The position numbers were made by a program, and so were the translations under genes. Of a stretch of 56,521 nt of DNA, positions 34,594 to 42,676 are shown piece by piece. The stretch spans positions 1 to 56,521 of the IMG/VR virus record IMGVR_UViG_3300020152_000005; one strand, given 5' to 3'. Each line of letters opens with the position of its first letter. Within the stretch, counting starts at the first letter, position 1. The notes below the pieces were generated by a model. That model saw only the letters and a program-made list of their open reading frames with translations, had not been told where the DNA came from and made no database searches. This stretch comes from a virus.

Positions 34594-35033
34594 CGGATCT
34601 CGATCGTCCAGTTGTCGCGCGCGAGCACGGCCGCGGTGCTCGTGCCCATGCGCTCGAGCAGCGCGTCGAGGTGCGGCTGCAGGAAGCGCTCGAGCGTCTC
34701 GCTGCGGCCGCCGACCGTCAGCGCCAGCTTCGGCGCGTCGAGCTCGTCGCAGACAAACGTAACGCCGAGCGCAGTCGCGATCGCCTCGAGCAGGTCGTTG
34801 CCGATCCTGTCGAGCTCGCAGCGCACGCTCGAGCTGCGGTGCACTTCGACCGTGCCCTCGCCGTCCGAGATCGTCGCTCGATCGACCTGCAGGCGCTGAC
34901 GCGTCTCGTCGCGGCAGCCGTCCGCGCAGCGCTTGTCCGGCGTCGGGCTCTCGCGGCCGCAGGTGCGGCAGAGGAAAAGCTGCTTCCCGCTCGGCGTCGT
35001 GCGCTCGAGCCTGATCCACCTGCTCGCCGTCAT
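34590..35033 (-). CDS. Hypothetical protein with N-terminal zinc knuckle, 147 aa
   Basis: ATG at 35033. An N-terminal Cys4 motif (CRTC and CADGC, residues about 22-40) is followed by a beta/alpha domain of about 100 residues. No family is recognised. It is coupled on both sides within the long early/middle operon. Confidence 0.75.
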   Translation of the reverse strand: MTASRWIRLERTTPSGKQLFLCRTCGRESPTPDKRCADGCRDETRQRLQVDRATISDGEGTVEVHRSSSVRCELDRIGNDLLEAIATALGVTFVCDELDAPKLALTVGGRSETLERFLQPHLDALLERMGTSTAAVLARDNWTIEIR

Positions 35034-35239
35034 CGCTGCTTCCTCGGCTTCCGGCCCTTCGCTCGGTTCGGCTTCTTCTTCGGCGCGGTGCGCGCGCTGT
35101 ACGGCTTCCCGCCGCGGCGTCGCTCGCGGTGCGGCGGCTGCGGTGCGATGTCCACCTCGAGCGGCACGTGCACGTCCGGCCCGCCGATCGCCAGCACTGC
35201 CAGAGACGCGAGCAGGTGCCCGCGCGGTCTGAAGCTCAT
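35030..35239 (-). CDS. Small basic protein with hydrophobic N terminus, 69 aa
   Basis: ATG at 35239. Residues 9-20 are hydrophobic (LLASLAVLAIGG). The second half is extremely Arg/Lys-rich (KPYSARTAPKKKPNRAKGRK). It could be membrane-associated or nucleic-acid-binding. Evidence is the coupling and an unbroken frame. Confidence 0.6.
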   Translation of the reverse strand: MSFRPRGHLLASLAVLAIGGPDVHVPLEVDIAPQPPHRERRRGGKPYSARTAPKKKPNRAKGRKPRKQR

Positions 35240-35508
35240 TTCGGAATCCAGTGCTCGAGGATGACGCGCTCTTCGTCGTCGCGCGCGTAGATGACAGTCG
35301 CGAGCAGCTTCTTCGGCGCGACCGCGTTGCTGAGGTCCCGGTGCAGCTGCACGGCCGAGCGCAGCCCGCCCTCGCTCTCGATCGTGACGGTCTGGCCCGC
35401 CTTCAGCTTCGTGACGAGGCGCGTGAATCCCGGCCCGCGCTGCTCTGCGGGGTCGTGGCAGTCTTCGCTCATGATCGTGCAGCGGCAGAAGGGGTGCGGC
35501 CGTCTCAT
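35236..35508 (-). CDS. Small Cys-containing protein, 90 aa
   Basis: The ATG at 35508 (MRRPHPFCRCTIMSEDCHD) overlaps the stop of the nuclease gene. Three cysteines and two histidines in the first 20 residues suggest metal binding. The remainder is beta-rich (GQTVTIESEGGLRSAVQL). Function unknown. Confidence 0.7.
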   Translation of the reverse strand: MRRPHPFCRCTIMSEDCHDPAEQRGPGFTRLVTKLKAGQTVTIESEGGLRSAVQLHRDLSNAVAPKKLLATVIYARDDEERVILEHWIPK

Positions 35509-36068
35509 CGCAGGCCCGGCTCTTCGGCGGTGCGCGGCAGGCGGCCCTCGAGGTAGTCGATCAGGATCGCCTCGAGCTCTTCGAGGTTGTGATAGACGCG
35601 GCAGCAGTAGCCCTGCTCGCGCACGCGCTGCTGCCAGTCGCGCTGCGCCGGCGTCAGGCTCGTCTTCACCATGCGGACCTTCCCGCCGACCGGCCGCCGC
35701 TCGTGAATCTTCGTCTCGAGGTAGAGCCCGGCGAAGCCGCAGCGCGGCACCGGCAGAAAGAGGTCCCAGACGCCCGCCTTCAGGCCCTCGGCGAGCAGAC
35801 GGCCGCGCTCGCGCTTCGTCCGGCGTGCGGCGTTCGGGATCGCGTGCAGCAGCTCGAGCTCGGGGTAGCGGCCGGTGCGCAACGCGACCCACTGAATCGC
35901 GAGGCACTGCAGCTGATGCTCGGGGTCGTCACGCCGGCGTCGAGGCTTCGCGGCGTCGCGCTTCGCGTCGGCCTCGAGCTGCATCGCCCGCAGGGCCGTC
36001 TGCAGCCGCTCGGCCGCCGGGCTGGCGGGTCGGCCTCGTCGCCGCCCGCCGGTCCGGTCGCCGGTCAC
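35505..36068 (-). CDS. VRR-NUC nuclease
   Basis: 187 residues, GTG at 36068 in a GTGA overlap. A basic N terminus is followed by a VRR-NUC domain of the PD-(D/E)XK superfamily: HAIPNAARRT, the metal site GVWDLFLPVPRCGFAGLYLETK (about 98-119, Asp then ExK) and SLTPAQRDWQQRVREQGY. In phages it usually acts as a Holliday-junction or structure-specific nuclease. The family is clear. Confidence 0.9.
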   Translation of the reverse strand: MTGDRTGGRRRGRPASPAAERLQTALRAMQLEADAKRDAAKPRRRRDDPEHQLQCLAIQWVALRTGRYPELELLHAIPNAARRTKRERGRLLAEGLKAGVWDLFLPVPRCGFAGLYLETKIHERRPVGGKVRMVKTSLTPAQRDWQQRVREQGYCCRVYHNLEELEAILIDYLEGRLPRTAEEPGLR

Positions 36069-36484
36069 GCTGCCTTGCGCTTCATGGTGCCCTCGCGTCG
36101 GGTTCGCCCTGCAGGTCGCTGAATCCTACGCCCCTGCCCTGACGCGTGTCGAGGCCCCTTTCTTCGTCCTGCGCGATTCTGGGCCTGTTTCTGGGCCTTC
36201 CTGCGTGCCCGGTCGCGTGCGTTTCTCCGGTCCTTCCGGGCTCGCTCGAGCTCGGCCCGCGCCTTCCGGGTCGCGGCCGCCTTCCGCCGAGCCTCGGCGA
36301 GGCGCGCCTTCTTCGCCTCGGCCTCGGTCAGCAGGGACGCCCGGACGTCGCCGGGTCCGTCGCCTCGAGCCCGGTCCGCCTCGATCGAGCGCCAGCCGGG
36401 GAAGCCAGAGCAGGCGAGCCTGAGCTCGTCGAGGTCGTCGGGTCCGTCAACCGGCTCGAGGTCCGGGTCCCATCGGTACGACAT
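36065..36484 (-). CDS. Basic coiled-coil protein, 139 aa
   Basis: The ATG at 36484 (MSYRWDPDLEPVDG) is preferred; the GTG one codon before also fits the coupling. The short acidic N terminus is followed by a long Arg/Lys/Ala helix and a basic tail, so it may bind nucleic acid. No family is recognised. Confidence 0.68.
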   Translation of the reverse strand: MSYRWDPDLEPVDGPDDLDELRLACSGFPGWRSIEADRARGDGPGDVRASLLTEAEAKKARLAEARRKAAATRKARAELERARKDRRNARDRARRKAQKQAQNRAGRRKGPRHASGQGRRIQRPAGRTRREGTMKRKAA

Positions 36485-37305
36485 CACTCGAGCTCGAGCT
36501 CGAGCAGCAGCGGCCGGTGCTCGAGGAAGGCCGCGACGTCGTCGAGCACGCTATCGACCTTCCCCGGCTGCGGCATGACCGTGTCGTCAGGCTGCGGTAC
36601 GCCCGCGGCGATGGCAGCCGCACGGTGCGCGAACGGCCGCCGGATCTTGTCGAGCGCCTCGATTGCGCCGCCGGCGGTGATCCGCTCGCCGTTGTGCTGC
36701 CAGACCGCGAACGGTCGACGTCCGGTGCCGCCGCAATCCGTGCACGTCAGGAAGTGCCAGCCGTCGCACTTGCCGGGGATGCCGACGTCGTCGGCCGCCT
36801 CGCAGCTCTCGCGGTGCGCGCGCTTCCACGCGTCGAGCACGTCGCCGCCGGCTTCGATCGCGGCGTCGTAGCTGACCGGCACGACGCCCATGCCCTCGCA
36901 CTGGCCCTTGCAGACGGTCGCCAGCCGCGGCCGCGGCCGCCCGGTCGCGCTGTAGCGATCGACGAATTCGATGCCGTCGCCGCCGAGCTCGACGCGCGGC
37001 TGCTCGCTGAACGCCCTCGGGTGCGCGAGGTCGTCGGTCTTCTCGAGGCCGAGCTTCTCGCCGAGCTCGTCGAGGCTGTTCACCTGCAGCGTCGTGCCGA
37101 GCAGCTCGAGGCCCTCGGCTTCGTCCGGCGTCAGCTCGCGCTTCGGGGCGAGCTCGTCGTCGATCGCTCGGTTCGCGTCGATCAGCTTCTCGGTCCCTTC
37201 CTTCAGGCCCTGCGTCGCGCGACGGATCGCCTCAGCCGCCTCGTGCTGCGGTCCGCGTCCGTGCTCGAGCCTGCTCGTCTCGTACGTCTCGCTCCGGTCG
37301 ATCAT
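36484..37305 (-). CDS. Protein with DnaJ-like zinc knuckles, 273 aa
   Basis: ATG at 37305. The helical N-terminal half is followed by cysteine repeats of the DnaJ type: CKGQCEGMG near 132-140 and CTDCGGTG near 187-194, with HFLTC between. Such knuckles bind two zincs. No J domain is present. The C terminus is acidic and Leu-rich. Function unknown, perhaps a chaperone-like or regulatory adaptor. Confidence 0.82.
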   Translation of the reverse strand: MIDRSETYETSRLEHGRGPQHEAAEAIRRATQGLKEGTEKLIDANRAIDDELAPKRELTPDEAEGLELLGTTLQVNSLDELGEKLGLEKTDDLAHPRAFSEQPRVELGGDGIEFVDRYSATGRPRPRLATVCKGQCEGMGVVPVSYDAAIEAGGDVLDAWKRAHRESCEAADDVGIPGKCDGWHFLTCTDCGGTGRRPFAVWQHNGERITAGGAIEALDKIRRPFAHRAAAIAAGVPQPDDTVMPQPGKVDSVLDDVAAFLEHRPLLLELELE

Positions 37306-37499
37306 GGTGCCGCTCTCTCGGTTCGGGTGATCTCAGCGCCGCACTTGCAGCGCGTGCCTACCGTGCCGGCCTTCAGTCTCTTGAAGCAGAACGGGCAGCG
37401 CCATGCCACCTGTCGCCCTGTCACGAGGTCTGCGCCCTGCTCGGAATCGTTGCGCCGCAGTATCGGCCGCGGCAGTCCGTGCGTGTTGCTAGTGCCCAT
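37302..37499 (-). CDS. Zinc-ribbon protein, 65 aa
   Basis: ATG at 37499, 11-base overlap with the upstream gene and ATGA overlap with the downstream one. The C-terminal half is a zinc ribbon (CPFC and CKCG). Function unknown. Confidence 0.75.
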   Translation of the reverse strand: MGTSNTHGLPRPILRRNDSEQGADLVTGRQVAWRCPFCFKRLKAGTVGTRCKCGAEITRTERAAP

Positions 37500-37710
37500 C
37501 CGCGTCGCCCTCTCGTCGATCGACTGCTGCCGCGAGCTCGCGTATCGTGCGCGCCTGCCACGCGAGCGCTGCAGCGCAGCTTCTGTCGTAGTCGTCTCGG
37601 TCCCGCTCTTCCGGGTACTTGTGCTTCCTCGGCGGCGGCAGCAGCAGCGCGAGCGTCTGCACTTCCACCATGCGCACCTCGAGCTCGTCGAGGATCTTCT
37701 GCGTGTCCAT
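37489..37710 (-). CDS. Hypothetical protein, 73 aa
   Basis: The ATG at 37710 (MDTQKILDELEVRMVE) forms a TGATG overlap. The protein is all helical, with a Pro-rich turn and an acidic middle. No family is recognised. Confidence 0.7.
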   Translation of the reverse strand: MDTQKILDELEVRMVEVQTLALLLPPPRKHKYPEERDRDDYDRSCAAALAWQARTIRELAAAVDRREGDADGH

Positions 37711-38009
37711 CAGCCCTCTTCGCGTAGCAGTTTCGCGATCAGACGTCCGAGCTCGTTGTCGCCGCTCGTCGACGTCGGCTCGCGTAGCTCGAGCACGGCC
37801 TGCCTGAGCCATGCGAGCTCGTCTGGGGTCAGCGCCTCGAGCGCGGCGCGATCGGCCGCGGCGATCCCGGCGTGAAAAGACCGCTCGAGCCGGTTGATCA
37901 GGTACCGCGTCGGGTCGCGGGTGCCGAGCGTGCGCGCCTCGCTGCAGCTCTGCCCTTCCGGGCTCTGCAGCCACTTCCGCCACGCGACGACGATCTCGCG
38001 CCGGGTCAC
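37710..38009 (-). CDS. Hypothetical protein, 99 aa
   Basis: The GTG at 38009 (VTRREIVVAWRKWLQ) overlaps the upstream stop as GTGA. Helical, soluble. The pattern WRKWLQSPEG...RYLINRLERSFHAGI looks conserved but I cannot name it. Confidence 0.7.
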   Translation of the reverse strand: MTRREIVVAWRKWLQSPEGQSCSEARTLGTRDPTRYLINRLERSFHAGIAAADRAALEALTPDELAWLRQAVLELREPTSTSGDNELGRLIAKLLREEG

Positions 38010-38548
38010 AGCGCCTCGAGCGCCGCGGTGCGCGGCAGGTAGAGCGGGTGCCGCGGGTTGCCGCCGTTCGTCGGCGGGCCGAGCCTCATCGGCCGGAAGC
38101 CGCCGCGCTTCTTCAGCAGCGCGAGCACGTCGCGGCCGCGGAAGTGCAGCGCGCCGCCGGTGCCCCACGCGCAGATGACGGTGCCGTCGCCTCGAGCGGC
38201 CGCGGCGAGGATCTGCTCGTCGTTCCCCGGCCCGATCGGGTCGTCAGCGTCGAGCAGCGCGGTCGGGTCCGTCGAGCGCAGCGCGAAGAGGTTGACGACG
38301 ATCAGGCCGCCGTAGCCGAGCGTCTGCGCGAAGCCGCGGCACCTGCGGATCGTCGGGTCGTCCTGCGACGCGTCCGCGGTGCTCGGGTTCAGCATGCAGA
38401 AAACGGCCGGCACCTTCGACGGGTCCCAGATGCGCTCGAGCGTGTAGCGGTACCGGCCGTCGTCGCTGATCGCGGCCGCCTTCGCCTCGCCGGGCGGCCG
38501 CAGGCTGTCGACGAGCGCGGCCATCAGGTCTAGCTGCTCGCGCGCCAT
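38006..38548 (-). CDS. DUF1643 family protein
   Basis: 180 residues, ATG at 38548. The family signatures are present: VFCMLNPSTADASQDDPTI (about 49-67), GGLIVVNLFALRSTDP and VICAWGTGG. DUF1643 proteins are common in phages and mobile elements; their biochemical role is not established. The conserved Asn/Ser/Thr and Trp-Gly patches suggest an enzyme. Confidence 0.9.
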   Translation of the reverse strand: MAREQLDLMAALVDSLRPPGEAKAAAISDDGRYRYTLERIWDPSKVPAVFCMLNPSTADASQDDPTIRRCRGFAQTLGYGGLIVVNLFALRSTDPTALLDADDPIGPGNDEQILAAAARGDGTVICAWGTGGALHFRGRDVLALLKKRGGFRPMRLGPPTNGGNPRHPLYLPRTAALEAL

Positions 38549-38796
38549 CAGACGCCGACGCGCTCGAGCAGGACGTCGACGCGCTCTGCCGGCGATCCGT
38601 CGCGGTCGCTGACGCGCACGTAGTCGAGCAGGTGATCGCGCACGCTCTGCTCGCGGTCGGCCGGGTCGCTCGGCAGGTTCTCCGGGTCGGCGTCGAGGAT
38701 CAGCTGCGTAGCCTCGTCGTAGATCGCGTCTTCCTGCGCCGTCAGCTCGTCGAGCCGGGTGTAGAGCTCGATCAGGCGTGCTCTCGGGTTGCTCAT
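38548..38796 (-). CDS. Acidic hypothetical protein, 82 aa
   Basis: ATG at 38796 (MSNPRARLIELYTRLDE). Acidic and helical; it overlaps its neighbours at both ends. No family is recognised. Confidence 0.7.
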   Translation of the reverse strand: MSNPRARLIELYTRLDELTAQEDAIYDEATQLILDADPENLPSDPADREQSVRDHLLDYVRVSDRDGSPAERVDVLLERVGV

Positions 38797-39059
38797 TCGT
38801 CGTCTAGCTCCGGTGTCGGGTTCTCGCCGGCGTCGCAAAGCGCCCACGCGATCGCGCTGCGCTCGCGCCTCGAGCGGCCGAGGTAGCGTGCGATCGCGCC
38901 AGCCTCAGACGCCTTCAGGTGCCGGTCGCCGTTCTCTGTCTCAGTGATCCGCGGTCGCGCGAGCCCGATCGCGTCGCCGAGCTCTTCCTGCGTCAGTCCG
39001 TGTTCCTCGCGTAGCTCGCGCAGCGCGCGACCGATCGCCCGCCTCGTCGACCTGTTCAT
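38793..39059 (-). CDS. XRE-type transcription regulator
   Basis: 88 residues, ATG at 39059. The helix-turn-helix LTQEELGDAIGLARPRITETENG (about 23-45) is a clear Cro/CI-type (XRE) domain with few residues beyond it. It binds DNA, probably as a dimer. It is embedded mid-operon with no divergent partner, so it looks like a Cro-like or middle-gene regulator rather than a lysogeny repressor. Its targets may be the repeated promoter boxes (inference). Confidence 0.88.
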   Translation of the reverse strand: MNRSTRRAIGRALRELREEHGLTQEELGDAIGLARPRITETENGDRHLKASEAGAIARYLGRSRRERSAIAWALCDAGENPTPELDDE

Positions 39060-39367
39060 GAGATCCGCACCCATGCGCGGTAGTGCCCGCACCGCGGGCA
39101 GGGTTCGTCGCTCGGTCGGTTCTTCGCCTCGAAAACGCGGCCGCAATCGAAGCAGTAGCCGCTTTCCGGCCCGGCCTCGACGATCGCCTCGATCTGACCG
39201 ACCGCGCTCTGGGCCTCGTCGGCGGTGCGCACGATCGACCGGATCGCCTCGAGCGCGTTCTGCCGGTGCCTCAGCGCGCGAGCGTCGGCCTGCAGTCGCT
39301 CGCGGTACTCGACGAGCGCGTTGTTGATCCGCCGCGCGCTCGAGGCTGCTTCGCTCGTGTTGCTCAT
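39056..39367 (-). CDS. Zinc-ribbon protein, 103 aa
   Basis: ATG at 39367. A helical N-terminal coiled coil (about 10-65) precedes a C-terminal zinc ribbon: YCFDCGRVF and CPRCGHYRAWV. Function unknown. Confidence 0.75.
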   Translation of the reverse strand: MSNTSEAASSARRINNALVEYRERLQADARALRHRQNALEAIRSIVRTADEAQSAVGQIEAIVEAGPESGYCFDCGRVFEAKNRPSDEPCPRCGHYRAWVRIS

Positions 39368-39576
39368 GCTCCCTCGTCGTCTTTCGGCCGCAGGCCGAGG
39401 TGAAAGCGTCCGGCCTTCTGCGGGCAGGGCCAGAGCTCGTACTTACGCGTCGCCGAGCTGCGCAGCAGCCGCGCGTGAATCCGCGTCGCGACGTCTTCGG
39501 GCAGCGCGAGCTTGCCGCACGGCTCGCAACGCGTGCCGATCATCTTCGTGCCCTTCTTCCGCCGCTTGCCGCTCAT
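39364..39576 (-). CDS. Zinc-binding protein, 70 aa
   Basis: The ATG at 39576 (MSGKRRKKGTKMIG) overlaps the upstream stop. Basic, with CEPC and a later Cys plus His that could complete a zinc site. Function unknown. Confidence 0.7.
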   Translation of the reverse strand: MSGKRRKKGTKMIGTRCEPCGKLALPEDVATRIHARLLRSSATRKYELWPCPQKAGRFHLGLRPKDDEGA

Positions 39577-40631
39577 CCGTGCCTGCCGCCGCGCAGCCCT
39601 CGAGGCTTCTCGGCGAGCCAGCGCGCCTGCAGCTCTACGCGATCGGGTCGCGTCTCGGCGGGCCAGATCGGCACGCCGCACGCCTGCGGCTCATTCGGGT
39701 CGGCCGGGTAGAGGAAGAGCGCCTGCGTCGGCTTCAGGTGCTCGAGCTGGCGCACGTTCTCGATCCGGCTAATGCGGCGATCGCGTGACCAGTCGAGGTG
39801 CGCGAGCACCGGCCCGCTGAGCTCGTAGCCGCCGCGGTTGTACGGTGGCTCTGCCGGCTTCGGTGCAGGCTGGCACCGCGGGCAGGCCATCGCAATAAAC
39901 GGCACCGGCAGGATCTTGCGCCCGCTCGGCGTGATCCAGTTGCGCTCGGTCGCGTTCTTCACGTCGACGCCGGGGCGACGCGGCCCCTCGCATCCGTCCT
40001 CGAGCAGGAAAGTGAGCTCGAAGCCGCACGACGGCTGCACCGGCGGCGGCGCGGGCTCTTCCGGCGCAGGCTTCCGCACCTCTCGCTGCTCGCCGGTGCA
40101 GCGGTAGACCATCTCGTAGTAGAACGTGCGGACGTCCGCGCCTTCCGGCAGCGCCGGCGCGCGCAGGCCGAGCAGGTCGTAGCGCACCTTCTGCAGGAAC
40201 GCCTCGAGCAGCGCGTAGTGCGTGCCGATCGCGGCGTGCTCGATCCGCTCGCCGACGCTGTTCCTGCAGGCGTGAATGAGCACGTCGAGCTCGGTCAGTA
40301 GACGCTGCTGCTGCCGCAGGTCGGTGCGCTGCGTAACCGTGTCGAGGCTGTCGGGCATCCTCATCGGCCGGCTCGCGAAGTAGCAGCAGCCCGGACCGTC
40401 GACCTTCGAGACTGCGCTCAGGTTCGTGCCCTGCGGGTACGCCTGCGCGAGCTCGCTCATAAACATCTGCGTCAGCATGACGGTCGCGAGGATGCCGTTC
40501 ACGTCGGGATCGGCCGCGACGCGCCGCTGCCAGTGCTGCTGACACCAAAGCTCGAGCGGCTGCCCCTGCTGACCGTCGATCATCGGTCCCTTCTTCTCGC
40601 GCTCAGCGCGCCTTCTGTCTCTCCGGTTCAC
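39573..40631 (-). CDS. Hypothetical protein, 352 aa
   Basis: The GTG at 40631 (VNRRDRRRAEREKKG) overlaps the upstream TGA and has GAGAGCACC in front; the ATG at 40583 is the alternative. A helical body is followed by scattered Cys residues (ACPRC, SCGFE, GCEG, PGCCYF) and a Pro-rich linker near 215-230. No family is recognised. It is one of the larger unknown genes of this region. Confidence 0.75.
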   Translation of the reverse strand: MNRRDRRRAEREKKGPMIDGQQGQPLELWCQQHWQRRVAADPDVNGILATVMLTQMFMSELAQAYPQGTNLSAVSKVDGPGCCYFASRPMRMPDSLDTVTQRTDLRQQQRLLTELDVLIHACRNSVGERIEHAAIGTHYALLEAFLQKVRYDLLGLRAPALPEGADVRTFYYEMVYRCTGEQREVRKPAPEEPAPPPVQPSCGFELTFLLEDGCEGPRRPGVDVKNATERNWITPSGRKILPVPFIAMACPRCQPAPKPAEPPYNRGGYELSGPVLAHLDWSRDRRISRIENVRQLEHLKPTQALFLYPADPNEPQACGVPIWPAETRPDRVELQARWLAEKPRGLRGGRHG

Positions 40632-41125
40632 GGTGCTCTCATCCTCAGTGTGCGCTGGCGGTCTTTCGCGGCGCGGACGCGCTCGCGGACCTGCGCAGCG
40701 GTTCGTTCGTCGAGCGTGAAGAGGCCCTGCCTGCCGCGACACCATACGGGCTCGATCAGGACCGCGTCGCTCATCCGCCAGCCGAAGCGGCCGGGCTCAA
40801 AGTTGCCGAAGGCGCGTTCGCGCTTCGTCAGCAACGCCCTGCTCTTCATCAGTACCTCGGTCGGGTCTACGCGCTCGAGGAACGCGTAGCCGACGATCGA
40901 GCCACGGTGCAGCTGCAGCGGCGGACGCCCGCCGGCGTTCAGCAGCAGCAGCGTGCTGTAGAACGGTTCCGTCCGGGTCAGCGCCTCGAGCTCGCCGTCC
41001 CACTTTTGCGCGGCGTGAATCGCGATCGGCCCGCGGTGATACGTCTGCCAGCCTCGCGTTTCGTATTCCTTCATGCCGCTCGCGAGCAACGTCGCCCACG
41101 GCTGCCAGAGGCTGAGCGCTTTCAT
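40628..41125 (-). CDS. ASCH-domain protein
   Basis: 165 residues, ATG at 41125. The ASCH signature begins at the N terminus: MKALSLWQPWATLLASGMKEYETR and GPIAIHAAQ. ASCH proteins bind RNA or modified nucleotides; several cleave or deacylate them. The rest matches the family length. In a phage it may process RNA or modified bases (inference). Confidence 0.88.
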   Translation of the reverse strand: MKALSLWQPWATLLASGMKEYETRGWQTYHRGPIAIHAAQKWDGELEALTRTEPFYSTLLLLNAGGRPPLQLHRGSIVGYAFLERVDPTEVLMKSRALLTKRERAFGNFEPGRFGWRMSDAVLIEPVWCRGRQGLFTLDERTAAQVRERVRAAKDRQRTLRMRAP

Positions 41126-41316
41126 CCGCGCGTCTCGGTCGCGAGCATGTTCTCGTACTTACGCGTCACGTCGAGCGGGTTCTCGGTCGTCACCTTATAC
41201 GGCAACTGCAGCGCTCGAGCGCCAGCGACGAGCACGAGCACGTCGTCGTCGTCGTGCACGAGCCACTGCTGCTTCTTGCCGTCTGCCTGCGTGATCTCAA
41301 CGGTCGTCGTGCTCAT
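41122..41316 (-). CDS. Hypothetical protein, 64 aa
   Basis: ATG at 41316 (MSTTTVEITQADGKKQQW) with a TGATG overlap. A small beta-rich protein with an acidic run (HDDDDVLVLV). No family is recognised. Confidence 0.7.
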   Translation of the reverse strand: MSTTTVEITQADGKKQQWLVHDDDDVLVLVAGARALQLPYKVTTENPLDVTRKYENMLATETRG

Positions 41317-41756
41317 CAGTCCGTCTCCCATCGAAGTTTGTTCTGCAGCGGGTGCGCGTCGACGCGCGGCCGCGTTGCCGTGTCCCAGCTCCTGCCCTTC
41401 ACCTCGCCGACGATCCGCCAGCCTGCAGCGCGCAGCGACGTGCCGGGCTCGCTGGCGAGCGTGTACGTGATGCACTTCCGGTAGCCCATCGCCTTCGCCG
41501 CCCGCCACGCCGCGCCGTAGAGCATGCTGCAGGCGTTCCTCGAGCCGTCCGTCGCGACGCGCGTCACTTCGGCCGTAAAGCCGTCGTCGAGGCCCCGCGC
41601 GACCGGCCTGCCGACGACGGCCACGCCGACGAGCTCGCTGCCGCGCGCGACGCCGATCGCGAATTTGCCGCCGCGGCTCGGCTTGTGGTGCCGGTGCAGC
41701 CGTTCGATAAACGCGTGCGCGTCGCGCAGCGTGACCGGCACGAGCTCGAGGCTCAT
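41316..41756 (-). CDS. XF1762-like GNAT-fold protein
   Basis: 146 residues, ATG at 41756 (MSLELVPVTLRDAHAF). The conserved run HRHHKP, VAVVGRPVARGLDDG, EVTRV, ACSMLYGAA and TLASEPGTSLRAAGW matches a phage family often listed as XF1762. It has the outline of an N-acetyltransferase (GNAT) fold. Such proteins could acetylate host proteins, tRNA or modified DNA bases, but the substrate is unknown. It lies next to the Dam-like methylase and is coupled to it. Confidence 0.82.
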   Translation of the reverse strand: MSLELVPVTLRDAHAFIERLHRHHKPSRGGKFAIGVARGSELVGVAVVGRPVARGLDDGFTAEVTRVATDGSRNACSMLYGAAWRAAKAMGYRKCITYTLASEPGTSLRAAGWRIVGEVKGRSWDTATRPRVDAHPLQNKLRWETD

Positions 41757-42676
41757 CCGTGCTCGCCTGCGAAGAGCGTCAGCGTACCGCCGCGCGCGGC
41801 CGCGGTCGGGCTGATCCAGAGCACCTCGGTACGCCACGGCCCCGCGACGCTGTCCGACGACTGCCGGCGCGCGTCTGCGTACGCCTTCCTCGTGACGCGC
41901 TTCCAGTCGGGGTAGAGCTCTTCGTCGTAGAGCTCGCTCGCGTAGCCTGAGATGACGACCGCCGCCTCTGTCGATCGAGCCCACGCCGCGAGCTCGCGGT
42001 GATCGTCGTCGCTCATCTCGTGACGGTAGCCGTTGCGGTCCGCTGAGGTGCGCGTCGAATGCACGTACGGCGGATCGAGGTAGAAGAGCGTGTCGGGCTT
42101 GTCGAAGAGCCTGATGACGTCGAGCGCCGGCCTGCACTCGATCGCGACGCCGCGAAGGCGAGCCACGAAAGCCGGCACCTGCTCAGGCCACTTCGACCAG
42201 TCGCGCGCCGGGTGCGCGCCGTTCTGATTCCGGTTCAGGCGGAAGCCGGTCGTGCCCGCGTGCTTCTCGCGATTCGTCGAGACGGCCAGCCGCATGCCAC
42301 GCGGGCCGGGCCGGTGCACCGCGTCTGAGCCGAATCCCATGTACGCCTTGACGAGCGTCCTGCGCGCCTGTTCGACCGGGTCCGGGCTCGGCTCGAATGC
42401 GAGCTCGAGCTCGCGCCGCGCGAACGGCGTCAGCTCGAGCAGCTCGCGCAGCTGCGCCGCTGTCGTCGGATCGCGCAGCACGCGGAAGAAGGCGACGATC
42501 TCTTCGTCGACGTCGTTGTAGACCTCGGCGAAGCTGCGCGGCTTCTGCAGCAGAACGGACGCCGCGCCGCCGTACGGCTCGACGTAGATCCGGTGCGGCG
42601 GGAAGTGCGCGGCGATCCAGTCAGCCGCGCGAAACTTCCCGCCGTGATACCTGAGCGCCGGTCGCGTCGGCTTCAT
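41753..42676 (-). CDS. Dam-like DNA adenine methyltransferase
   Basis: 307 residues, ATG at 42676. Motif I region LRYHGGKFRAADWI is at the N terminus (about 8-22). The catalytic LDPPY is near 198-202. The order, FxGG-type motif first (VEPYGGAASVLL) and DPPY later, is the alpha-class Dam (D12) type. It would methylate adenine N6 in a short target, perhaps GATC. Likely roles are protection against restriction or marking for replication and packaging. Confidence 0.93.
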   Translation of the reverse strand: MKPTRPALRYHGGKFRAADWIAAHFPPHRIYVEPYGGAASVLLQKPRSFAEVYNDVDEEIVAFFRVLRDPTTAAQLRELLELTPFARRELELAFEPSPDPVEQARRTLVKAYMGFGSDAVHRPGPRGMRLAVSTNREKHAGTTGFRLNRNQNGAHPARDWSKWPEQVPAFVARLRGVAIECRPALDVIRLFDKPDTLFYLDPPYVHSTRTSADRNGYRHEMSDDDHRELAAWARSTEAAVVISGYASELYDEELYPDWKRVTRKAYADARRQSSDSVAGPWRTEVLWISPTAAARGGTLTLFAGEHG